A stretch of 11,321 bases of DNA. Origin: an uncultured Clostridia bacterium (lineage in GTDB: Bacteria > Bacillota > Clostridia > Christensenellales > Borkfalkiaceae). The notes under the pieces were generated by a model. The model was not told the origin of the DNA. It did not search any database and saw only the letters and a program-made list of their open reading frames with translations. The position numbers were made by a program, and so were the translations under genes. Shown here piece by piece: positions 5,512 through 11,321 of the stretch. Numbering within the stretch: position 1 is the first letter of the stretch; each line of letters opens with the position of its first letter. The DNA is taken from positions 1 through 11,321 of the forward strand of contig CANPZH010000040.1 of the NCBI GenBank assembly GCA_947589335.1, read 5' to 3'.

Positions 5512-6618
5512 CTATTCGAATTGTTTTGCGACCTGCTTGAGCAGTTTCCTGATCTCGAGATGCTGGGGGCAGACCTTCTCGCATCTGCCGCAGGCGATGC
5601 AGTCGCTCGCCTTCCCCGAAGTCGCCGTGAAGTTTTCGTAGTAGACGTCGCTGTTCCAGTCGCGGTACCGCCGCTTCTGGTTGAGACAGGAGAAGAGATC
5701 GGGAATGGAGATCTTCTTCGGGCAGCCGTCCACGCAATAGCGGCATGCGGTGCAGGGAATGAACTCTTGCCCCGTGAGGATCGCACGCACGCGCAAAATC
5801 GCCGCATGTTCCTCCTCCGAGAGGGGGACGAAGCGCCCCATCGTGGCGAGGTTATCCGCCATCTGCGCCTCGTTGCTCATGCCCGAGAGGGTCATGAAGA
5901 CGCCCTCGAACCCGGCGGCGAAGCGGAGGGCGTAGGAGGCATTGCTCCCCCCGCCGAGCCCCCGCAAGATCGCGTCCGCCTCGGGCGGAAGCCCCACGAG
6001 GGTGCCTCCCTTGACGGGCTCCATCACGATGACGGGCTTGTTGTGTTTTCTGCACACGTCGTAGCACTTGCGCGATTCGATGCCCGGATTGTCGTAGTCG
6101 ACGTAGTTGAACTGGATCTGCACGACCTCGATCGCGGGATATTCGGTGAGGATCCTGTCGAGCACCGCCGCTTTGTCGTGGAAGGAGATCCCGACGTGGC
6201 GGAGCTTGCCCTCCTCTTTGAGCGCAAACGCCGTCTCGTATGCCCTGCAGCGCTTGAACTTTTCGAAGTTGCCCGCGTTCTGCGCGTGCATGAGGTAGAA
6301 ATCGAAATACTCCACACCGCAGAGGGAGAGCTGCTTCTCGATGAAGGGACGGATGTCTTCCTCCCTGTCGAAATAGGGCTCCGTGAGCTTGTCGGTGAGC
6401 GTGAAACTCTCGCGCGGGTGCCGTTTGACCACGCAGTCACGGATCGCCGTCTCGCTCTGTCCGCCGAGATAGCCGTGCGCCGTGTCGAAATAGTTGAACC
6501 CGGCCTGCAGAAAGGCATCCGCCATGCGGCTGAATTCCGCATAATCCACCTTGCCGGACTTCATCGGCAGACGCATACAGCCGAACCCGAAATTCTTTTT
6601 GACCTTTTCGAATGACAT
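5512..6618 (-). CDS. Aldo/keto reductase with C-terminal 4Fe-4S ferredoxin domain (COG1453 type)
   Basis: The 368-residue protein joins an AKR TIM barrel (about 1-280) to a dicluster ferredoxin tail. The AKR catalytic tetrad is present: D45 and Y50 in FNYFDTAHGY, K77 in LTDKL, and H111 in FYLMHAQ. The tail carries CTACRYCVDGCP (C289, C292, C295, C299) and CIACGRCEKVCP (C340, C343, C346, C350), two classic CxxCxxCxxxCP sets, probably two 4Fe-4S clusters. An NAD(P)H-type reductase linked to iron-sulfur electron transfer is expected in the cytoplasm of an anaerobe. The substrate is unknown. The ATG has AGGAGG six bases upstream and a promoter at 6654-6682. It heads a unit with the 56-aa membrane protein and the DUF1893 protein. 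No residue known to be essential is missing. Family confidence is high, physiological role undetermined. Confidence 0.92.
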   Translation of the reverse strand: MSFEKVKKNFGFGCMRLPMKSGKVDYAEFSRMADAFLQAGFNYFDTAHGYLGGQSETAIRDCVVKRHPRESFTLTDKLTEPYFDREEDIRPFIEKQLSLCGVEYFDFYLMHAQNAGNFEKFKRCRAYETAFALKEEGKLRHVGISFHDKAAVLDRILTEYPAIEVVQIQFNYVDYDNPGIESRKCYDVCRKHNKPVIVMEPVKGGTLVGLPPEADAILRGLGGGSNASYALRFAAGFEGVFMTLSGMSNEAQMADNLATMGRFVPLSEEEHAAILRVRAILTGQEFIPCTACRYCVDGCPKKISIPDLFSCLNQKRRYRDWNSDVYYENFTATSGKASDCIACGRCEKVCPQHLEIRKLLKQVAKQFE

Positions 6619-6653
6619 ACTCCGCCTCCTGTCGGATCAGATAGGATAAGCTG

Positions 6654-6682
6654 ATTATATCATACCCGCGCGAAAAAATCAA
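6654..6682 (-). promoter_or_regulatory. Sigma-A-type promoter of the reductase unit
   Basis: Read leftward, TTGATT (6682-6677) and a perfect TATAAT (6659-6654) are 17 bp apart. The leader to the reductase ATG is roughly 30 nt and contains the AGGAGG site. The -35 box matches the consensus at four of six positions, so the promoter may be moderate. No operator-like dyad is obvious around it. Confidence 0.75.
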
Positions 6683-6729
6683 TGATAACATTGTGAAAAC
6701 CTTTACAACGCCCGGCGTTTCCTCTTCGC

Positions 6730-6836
6730 GCGGAATGACGTATTAAAAAGCGCGGGGCGGAAGGACGTAATTAAGATTTCTCACATACGTTCGAAATGAC
6801 GTGTAAGAGAAATCGCGGCTCGGAATGACGTATAGG
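6730..6836. repeat. Second cluster of the dispersed GCGGAATGACGT/GACGTA repeat family
   Basis: This intergenic stretch contains GCGGAATGACGTATTAAAA (6730-6748, identical to 759-777), GCGGAAGGACGTAAT (6757-6771, identical to 976-990), and a 27-nt segment (6774-6800) matching 24 bases of 629-655. A further CGGAATGACGTATA lies at 6821-6834. The modules are in the same orientation as in the first cluster but differently joined. The rest of the 6683-6986 gap shows no gene, only the 12-bp repeat and the recO terminator. Confidence 0.7.
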
Positions 6837-6898
6837 GCGGGCGGAAGGGGCGCCGAGAGAGTAGGGACAAAGCGGCATATTTGTACGCAAGACGGCAT

Positions 6899-6920
6899 AA
6901 AAAACCGCCGCGGAGCGGCG
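6899..6920 (-). terminator. Rho-independent terminator of the phoH-recO operon
   Basis: On the leftward strand CGCCGC, a 3-nt loop and GCGGCG (6920-6906) are followed by G and a run of six T (6904-6899). It lies about 67 bases beyond the recO stop codon. The stem is only six base pairs but all G-C, and the T-run is clean, so it is a good candidate for ending the operon. Confidence 0.75.
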
Positions 6921-6954
6921 ATCAGACATGCGATCCTGCATACGATCCTGCAAC
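6919..6954. repeat. Three-unit 12-bp tandem repeat downstream of recO
   Basis: Units 6919-6930, 6931-6942 and 6943-6954 each begin CGATC. The second and third share CGATCCTGCA exactly; the first is more diverged (CGATCAGACATG). It overlaps the right arm of the recO terminator and lies in the untranslated tail of the operon. It is short and may be only a slippage product. Confidence 0.5.
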
Positions 6955-6986
6955 ATTCGGCCGGGATACGGCCTGCGTTTTGACGG

Positions 6987-7706
6987 TTACAGCATTTTGA
7001 TGTACTCGGGCAGAGAGTCGAGCGCGCTGTCCGTCTGATAAGTAAAATAGGAGTAGAGGAGGCGCAGCGCACGCTTTTCGCCGTCCTTTCGCGCTTCTCC
7101 CTCCGGAAGCTGCGGCCCCGTGCCGAGGGCGGCGCGGATCGTCCGGTAGGTAGACTCGCTCGCGGGGGTGCCCTTCCCGCAGTCGAAACAGGCAAAGGCG
7201 CCGGCGGACATATCGAACCGCAACTTCCCCGCAAGCGGCTTGCCGCACAGGGGGCAGTCCGCCGCGACGATCGGATAACCCGCAAGCCTCTGGGCGGTCA
7301 GAAGAAAGCGGATGAGCGCAAGGGAGACCTCGCCCATGCACATCTGTCCGAGCGCCGTCACCGCCGCGACGAGCATCTCGCGGCTGACGATCCCTTCGTA
7401 CATGAGCCTGTCCGCCGCCTCCATGACCGTCGTCGCCGCATAGAATGCGCCGATGTCCTCGCACAGAGGATAAAACCCGTCGTGGAGGGACGCCGAGATC
7501 ACCGTGTGCCGTCCGCCCCGCTCCGCGAGCACGAACTCCGCGAAACAGAAGGGCTGCGCCGCGAATTTGAGGCGGGCGTTCGCCTTGCGGACCCCCTTCA
7601 CCGCGGCGCCGAGCTTGCCGCGGTCTGCGGTGAGAAGCGTCGCCATCTTGTCGTTTTCTCCGTAGTCGACCGCCCTGAGCACGAGGGCGTCCGTCTTGAT
7701 CTCCAT
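6987..7706 (-). CDS. recO: DNA repair protein RecO
   Basis: RecO anneals single strands and, with RecR, loads RecA onto SSB-coated DNA in gap repair. The 239-residue product has the N-terminal OB-fold start typical of the family (MEIKTDALVLRAVDYGENDKM, where the LxxxDYGEND pattern is diagnostic). A helical C-terminal region follows, with a four-Cys zinc site: C151 and C154 (CPLCGK), then C173 and C176 (CFDCGK). The length fits the family (about 240-255). The start is the ATG at 7706, with GAAGGA upstream inside the end of yqzL and only three bases between the two genes. It is the last gene of the operon and is followed by the terminator at 6899-6920. The era-yqzL-recO order is the one known from Bacillus. 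Nothing unusual is seen. Confidence 0.92.
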   Translation of the reverse strand: MEIKTDALVLRAVDYGENDKMATLLTADRGKLGAAVKGVRKANARLKFAAQPFCFAEFVLAERGGRHTVISASLHDGFYPLCEDIGAFYAATTVMEAADRLMYEGIVSREMLVAAVTALGQMCMGEVSLALIRFLLTAQRLAGYPIVAADCPLCGKPLAGKLRFDMSAGAFACFDCGKGTPASESTYRTIRAALGTGPQLPEGEARKDGEKRALRLLYSYFTYQTDSALDSLPEYIKML

Positions 7707-7709
7707 CTC

Positions 7710-7823
7710 TCAGTCCTTCAGCTGTTTATAGAGCAAATAATAGGTCACGTTGCCCGTCTCTTCGAACATCTCCCATGCGATCTGCTTGGCGCTCCTCGGT
7801 TTTCTGAATCCGTCTTCCCGCAT
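7710..7823 (-). CDS. yqzL: YqzL family microprotein
   Basis: This 37-codon gene begins at the ATG at 7823-7821, seven bases after a strong GAGGAGG, and ends with TGA at 7710-7712. The product reads MREDGFRKPRSAKQIAWEMF, then EETGNVTYYLLYKQLKD. The C-terminal half (W-x-x-F-x-x-T-G-x-x-x-x-Y-L-L-x-K) is the pattern I know from YqzL of Bacillus, a very small protein of unknown function encoded between era and recO. Family, size and position all agree. It is a little shorter than some relatives and has no membrane segment. It lies 42 bases after the era stop and 3 bases before recO, so it is translated as part of the operon. The function is not known in any organism that I can name. Confidence 0.85.
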   Translation of the reverse strand: MREDGFRKPRSAKQIAWEMFEETGNVTYYLLYKQLKD

Positions 7824-7865
7824 TCCCGTTCCTCCTCGGAAGCAGTATGGGAAAATCGGGACGGG

Positions 7866-8753
7866 TTATTCCTCGTCGACGTAGCCGAGCTCGCGGAGCA
7901 TGCCGCCCTTGTCCCGCCAGTCCTCGCGGACTTTGACATAGACCGTTAAAAAGACCTTCTTTCCGAGGAATTTTTCCATGTCTTTGCGGGCGAAGGACGC
8001 CGTCTCTTTGAGCGCCTTCCCCTGTTTGCCGATCAAGATCGCCTTGTGGTTGCGCTTTTCGCAGACGATATCGAGGTTGACGTCGGCGACGCCGTCTTCC
8101 CGCGTTTCGAACCGGTTGACGACGACCGCCGCGCCGTGCGGGATCTCCTTGTCGTATTTCAGGAGGATCTTCTCGCGCATGATCTCGGCGATCATGAACC
8201 GCTCGCTCTTATCCGAAACGACGTCTTCGGGGTAGAGATATTCCCCCTCGGGGAGGAGGGCGAAGATCGCCTTTTCGAGCCGCTTGAGGTTCTTCCCCTT
8301 GCGCGCGGAGACGGGACAGACGTCCGCCCCGACGCCCGCTTCGAAGATCTTCTTCACGTCCCCCGGGATCTGCTCCTCGGGCATGATGTCCGTCTTCGTA
8401 TAGGCGATGAGCATGGGCAGCCCCGACGCTTCGTATTTCTTCATGAGGGCGAGGTCGCCCTCCGTGACGCCCGCGTGTCCGTCGTGGACGAACAGAATGG
8501 CGTCGACCTCCTTCGCCGTGTTCTCCGTCGTGCGCATCATCAGGCTCGTGAGCTCGTTGCGCTGACGGTAGATCCCCGGCGTGTCGGCAAAGACGATCTG
8601 TCCCTCTTCCTTTGTGAGGATCCCGAGGATCCTGTCCCGCGTCGTCTGCGGCTTGGGGGAGGTGATGGCGACCTTCTCGCCGACCAGCACGTTGATGAGC
8701 GTGCTCTTCCCCGCATTCGCCCTGCCGATGACCGCTACCGTTCCGCTCTTCAT
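7866..8753 (-). CDS. era: GTPase Era (16S rRNA-binding, ribosome assembly)
   Basis: Era is an essential or near-essential GTPase that binds the 3' end of 16S rRNA during 30S assembly. The 295-residue product is full length. The G domain has G1 GRANAGKS (10-17), the switch region with PQTTRDRI (35-42), G3 DTPG (57-60), G4 TKTD (119-122) and G5 VSA (148-150). The C-terminal KH domain holds IGKQGKALKE (241-250) and ends with the usual KVFLTVYVKVREDWRDK stretch. Two small oddities are Thr instead of the usual Asn at the start of NKxD, and GKQG in place of GKGG in the KH loop; both look tolerable. The ATG overlaps the ybeY stop by four bases (ATGA), so translation is coupled. YbeY and Era act on the same region of 16S rRNA, which explains the pairing. 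Confidence 0.96.
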   Translation of the reverse strand: MKSGTVAVIGRANAGKSTLINVLVGEKVAITSPKPQTTRDRILGILTKEEGQIVFADTPGIYRQRNELTSLMMRTTENTAKEVDAILFVHDGHAGVTEGDLALMKKYEASGLPMLIAYTKTDIMPEEQIPGDVKKIFEAGVGADVCPVSARKGKNLKRLEKAIFALLPEGEYLYPEDVVSDKSERFMIAEIMREKILLKYDKEIPHGAAVVVNRFETREDGVADVNLDIVCEKRNHKAILIGKQGKALKETASFARKDMEKFLGKKVFLTVYVKVREDWRDKGGMLRELGYVDEE

Positions 8754-9232
8754 GACGCTCTCCCGAGTCCGAGCCGCCGCATGACTTCTTCCTCTTTTTC
8801 GCGCATTTCGGACTTCTCTTCCTCCGTTTCATGGTCGTAGCCGAGGCAGTGCAGAACGCCGTGGACGGCGAGATAACAGATCTCCCGCTCCCGCGAATGC
8901 CCGTACTCCTCCGCCTGTTCCTCCGCCCGCTTGCGGCAGATCGCAACGCTGCCGAGAATGAGCCTGCCCTCCTCGTCCAGCTCCCCTCTGTAGCGGGCGG
9001 CGAGGATGGGCTTCCCCTTGACGTCTTCCAGCGCGGGAAAACTCAATACGTCCGTCACCTTGTCCGTATCGCGATAGGTGCGGTTGAGGGTGCGGATCTC
9101 CTCTTCGTCCACGAAGAGCAGCTCGATGAGGAGCGGGACGTCCCCCTCCGCGAGCCCCCCGAGCGCCTCCGCAAGGCGGGCGCGCTCCTGCCCGCTGAGT
9201 TCCTCGGCTTCGATCTCGAATTTACTTTTCAT
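8750..9232 (-). CDS. ybeY: Endoribonuclease YbeY (rRNA maturation factor)
   Basis: YbeY is a small metal-dependent RNase family involved in 16S rRNA 3'-end processing and ribosome quality control. The 160-residue product has the diagnostic zinc site HGVLHCLGYDH: H124, H128 and H134. Earlier conserved parts are LNRTYRDTDKVTDVLSFP (49-66) and LGSVAI (93-98). The length is typical of Firmicutes (B. subtilis about 157). The ATG at 9232 overlaps the end of the pgpH frame by 11 bases, and the stop overlaps the era start by four. In Bacillus dgkA and cdd lie between ybeY and era; here both are missing and the two genes abut directly. Confidence is very high. Confidence 0.95.
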   Translation of the reverse strand: MKSKFEIEAEELSGQERARLAEALGGLAEGDVPLLIELLFVDEEEIRTLNRTYRDTDKVTDVLSFPALEDVKGKPILAARYRGELDEEGRLILGSVAICRKRAEEQAEEYGHSREREICYLAVHGVLHCLGYDHETEEEKSEMREKEEEVMRRLGLGRAS

Positions 9233-10736
9233 CGGGTTCTTCCTTGACGACCTGGCGGTCCCTGTTGAAGCGGATGGAGGGATATTTGACGCGGTGATGA
9301 TGCACGCCCGAGAGCGCCTCCACGATCGTCGTCTTGACGGTCGTCAGCTCGCGCATCGTGATGTCGCAATCGACGAACTGGTCGAGATCCATTCTCTCCT
9401 CGATGATGGAACGCACGACGCGCTCCACGTTCTCGGGGGTGCGCTCCTTGAGGGTGCGCGCCGCCGCCTCCGAGGCGTCCGCGATCATGATGATCGCCGC
9501 GATCTTGCTGTGCGGCGTGGGACCGAGATAGGAGTAATCCTTGATGTTCGCGTCTCCGCCCGAGAGACGCATCGCCTTGTCGTAGAAAAATTTGATGGGG
9601 AGCGTGCCGTGGTGCTCCCGCGCGACGTCCGCGAGCTCCTTCGGCAGCCGCGCCGCGATGAGCAGGTCGTAGCCGTCCGTCGTGTGCGAACGGATGATGT
9701 CCGCCGAGAGCTCGGGCGTGAGCTCGTCGTGCAGGTTGTAACCCGTCTGGTTCTCCGTGAAGCAGTCTGGCTGCTTCAGCTTGCCGACGTCGTGATAGTA
9801 CGCCGCGGCTCTCGCGAGCTCCGCGTTTTCGCCGAGCGCGATCGCGCAGGTCTCGGCGAGCTGCGCCACGATGAGCGAGTGGTTGAACGTCCCCGGCGCC
9901 TCCGTCCTCAGCCGCTTGATGAGCGGCATGTTCGCGCTCGTCAGCTCTCTCAGGCGGAAGACCGTGAGCCGGTTGAAGACGAACTCGAACACGGGCAAAA
10001 AGCACAGCGTGAGCGCCGAAGAGAGGAAACAGCCCAAAATACCGAAGCCCGCGGAGGCGACATAGGCGATCCAGCCGCTGTTGCCGTAGATCGCGGGGAG
10101 CTCCAGAAGCAGAATGATGATGACGGTGGGAACGGCGATGAAGGTGCCGAGCAGCAGCATCCCGCCCCGCGTCTTCACGTTGCCCGCGGTGAGCACGGCA
10201 AACGTTCCGCAGACGAAGCCGAGCATGAGGGAAAAGTACACCTCGACATGCGCGCCCGCCTCCGCGCCCACGCCCATGGACGCCGAAAAGTTATCGGTAT
10301 AGGTGTCGATGACGAACAGCAGGAGGGAAAAGACGAAGTTCAGAAGGATCGCCTGCCTGCGGTTGAATACGAACAGGCAGAGTAGCGCAAGCAACGCCAT
10401 CGGACGCGCGAAGATGCTCACGAACCGCCCGAACAGATAGCAGGTGAGCACCGAGAGCGTGATGATCGAGAAGATCATGAACACGTTGCGGATGCTCATC
10501 AGAAATTCTTTGTCTTCGAAATAGAAGTAGTAGTAGACGATATAGAAGAGGAGCAGGGCGCAGATGCACAGCGAAAGAAAGCGGGAATAATCCTGACGGA
10601 AATAGTCCTTCCAGCTCCCCGGGTTGTTGATGACGATCATCAGGAGAATAAAGAGGATAAAGACGACGTAGCACAGCGCAAAGACGAATGCGCTGCCTAC
10701 AAGTTTCTTTCTCCCCGCAGCTTTGGATCCTTCCAT
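9222..10736 (-). CDS. pgpH: 7TM-HD cyclic-di-AMP phosphodiesterase PgpH, short form without the extracellular domain
   Basis: PgpH (YqfF) is a membrane-bound HD-domain enzyme that hydrolyses c-di-AMP to pApA. The 504-residue product has a first membrane helix at about 14-37, then further hydrophobic segments from about 52 to 255 and a cytoplasmic HD domain from about 275. The HD residues are present: H286 (FNHS), H315-D316 (YYHDVGK), H351 (SHTTDGYDL), H375-H376 (EHHGTLP) and D420 (MIADASEA). The notable point is size. Relatives are about 700 residues because a large extracellular 7TMR-HDED domain sits between helix 1 and helix 2. Here only about 15 residues (NNPGSWKDYFRQDYSR) link them. The frame is intact, so this is a natural short form rather than a broken gene. 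The ATG overlaps the phoH stop by one base (TAATG) and has AAAGGAG upstream. It shares the operon with phoH, ybeY, era, yqzL and recO. Confidence 0.9.
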   Translation of the reverse strand: MEGSKAAGRKKLVGSAFVFALCYVVFILFILLMIVINNPGSWKDYFRQDYSRFLSLCICALLLFYIVYYYFYFEDKEFLMSIRNVFMIFSIITLSVLTCYLFGRFVSIFARPMALLALLCLFVFNRRQAILLNFVFSLLLFVIDTYTDNFSASMGVGAEAGAHVEVYFSLMLGFVCGTFAVLTAGNVKTRGGMLLLGTFIAVPTVIIILLLELPAIYGNSGWIAYVASAGFGILGCFLSSALTLCFLPVFEFVFNRLTVFRLRELTSANMPLIKRLRTEAPGTFNHSLIVAQLAETCAIALGENAELARAAAYYHDVGKLKQPDCFTENQTGYNLHDELTPELSADIIRSHTTDGYDLLIAARLPKELADVAREHHGTLPIKFFYDKAMRLSGGDANIKDYSYLGPTPHSKIAAIIMIADASEAAARTLKERTPENVERVVRSIIEERMDLDQFVDCDITMRELTTVKTTIVEALSGVHHHRVKYPSIRFNRDRQVVKEEPDEK

Positions 10737-11321
10737 TATCGTTTTTCTCCTTTGCTCTTTTTTGCCTGGTCCCGCTCATAGGCGCGGACGATGCGCATCA
10801 CGAGCGGGTGCCGCACAACGTCCTTTTCGGAAAGCTCGACCACGGCGATCTCGTCGACGTCTTTTAAGATCGTCACCGCCTGTTTCAGTCCGCTCATCTT
10901 GCCCTCGGGGAGATCGGTCTGCGTGAGATCTCCCGTGACGACCATGCGGCTTCCCTCGCCCAAACGGGTCAAAAACATCTTCATCTGCTCGCGGGTGGCG
11001 TTCTGCGCCTCGTCGAGAATGACGAAGGCGTCCGAGAGCGTTCTGCCGCGCATATAGGCGAGCGGCGCGACCTCGATGGCGCCCTTCTCCATCAGTTTCC
11101 CGTACGTCTCGAGCCCGAACATCTCCTGCAGGGCGTCGTAGAGGGGACGGAGATAGGGATCGACCTTCGTCTGCAGATCGCCCGGGAGGAACCCGAGCTT
11201 CTCCCCCGCCTCGACGGCGGGACGGGTGAGAATGATCTTTTCGACCTCCTTCGCCTTGTATGCGGCGACGGCGAGGCAGACCGCAAGATAGGTCTTGCCC
11301 GTGCCGGCGGGCCCCACGCCG
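10736..11321 (-). CDS. phoH: PhoH family ATPase, 3' part (5' end outside the window)
   Basis: The frame runs to the right edge of the window without a start. The GTG near 11317 is the Val of the nucleotide-binding loop and is not a start. At least 195 C-terminal residues are visible, against about 320 for the whole protein. Walker A is GPAGTGKT, immediately after the edge, and Walker B is VILDEAQN, about 100 residues later. The block TRPAVEAGEKLGFLPGDL and the end VTGDLTQTDLP are typical of PhoH, a helicase-like P-loop NTPase tied to RNA metabolism. An N-terminal KH domain would lie in the missing part. The stop codon (TAA) shares one base with the pgpH ATG. It is the most upstream gene of this operon visible here, and the promoter must lie outside. 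Confidence 0.92.
   Translation of the reverse strand, partial: GVGPAGTGKTYLAVCLAVAAYKAKEVEKIILTRPAVEAGEKLGFLPGDLQTKVDPYLRPLYDALQEMFGLETYGKLMEKGAIEVAPLAYMRGRTLSDAFVILDEAQNATREQMKMFLTRLGEGSRMVVTGDLTQTDLPEGKMSGLKQAVTILKDVDEIAVVELSEKDVVRHPLVMRIVRAYERDQAKKSKGEKR

Noticed and set aside
5467..6615. + strand open frame of 382 codons opposite the reductase
   Set aside because: The reductase on the other strand has complete catalytic and cluster motifs, a ribosome binding site and a promoter. The + frame has low-complexity composition and no start signals.
9078..10385. Long + strand open frame (435 codons) opposite pgpH and ybeY
   Set aside because: It is antisense to two well-supported genes. The product is an Arg/Asp/Glu/Val-rich sequence without recognisable domains, as expected opposite GC-rich coding sequence.

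Overview
The window looks like the chromosome of a GC-rich (by eye about 60% G+C) member of the Firmicutes/Clostridia, probably an uncultured lineage. The grounds are the order phoH - pgpH(yqfF) - ybeY - era - yqzL - recO, a yqzL-type microprotein, a 7TM-HD c-di-AMP phosphodiesterase, the metG-tatD-ksgA set, strong AGGAGG-type ribosome binding sites and TTGACA/TATAAT-type promoters. The lineage cannot be fixed further by reading alone. Almost everything is ordinary housekeeping. I see no CRISPR array, phage, transposase, toxin-antitoxin or defence locus.

Layout. Positions 1-506 (+ strand): the 3' part of a cell-wall hydrolase, with the tail of an SH3b domain followed by NlpC/P60. Positions 507-1140: a gene-free convergent region with hairpin and direct repeats, a long bidirectional terminator (1016-1060) and a 38-bp tandem duplication that copies the end of ksgA including its stop codon. 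All remaining genes are on the - strand. Positions 1141-4779 (read right to left) hold metG, tatD and ksgA, from a clear promoter at 4807-4835. metG and tatD overlap by ATGA, and a hairpin separates tatD from ksgA. Positions 4919-6618 hold a second unit with its own promoter (6654-6682): a COG1453-type aldo/keto reductase with two 4Fe-4S motifs, a 56-aa one-helix membrane protein, and a DUF1893 protein, closed by a terminator at 4863-4903. Positions 6619-6986: the reductase promoter, a second cluster of the same dispersed repeats, a 12-bp tandem repeat and the recO terminator. Positions 6987-11321: phoH (5' end outside the window), pgpH, ybeY, era, yqzL and recO, tightly packed with stop/start overlaps or short gaps, so almost certainly one operon.

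How the genes work together. The phoH-recO operon combines RNA and ribosome maturation (YbeY, Era, PhoH), second-messenger turnover (PgpH) and recombinational repair (RecO). The metG unit supplies methionyl-tRNA, a TatD nuclease and 16S rRNA dimethylation (KsgA). The reductase - small membrane protein - DUF1893 unit has no known joint function.

Points most worth a second look: a PgpH that lacks the large extracellular domain of its family (504 residues against about 700); the repeat family shared by the two long intergenic regions; the tandem duplication of the ksgA 3' end; and the uncharacterised reductase/56-aa/DUF1893 trio, whose small protein may be a remnant of an ECF-type transporter subunit.
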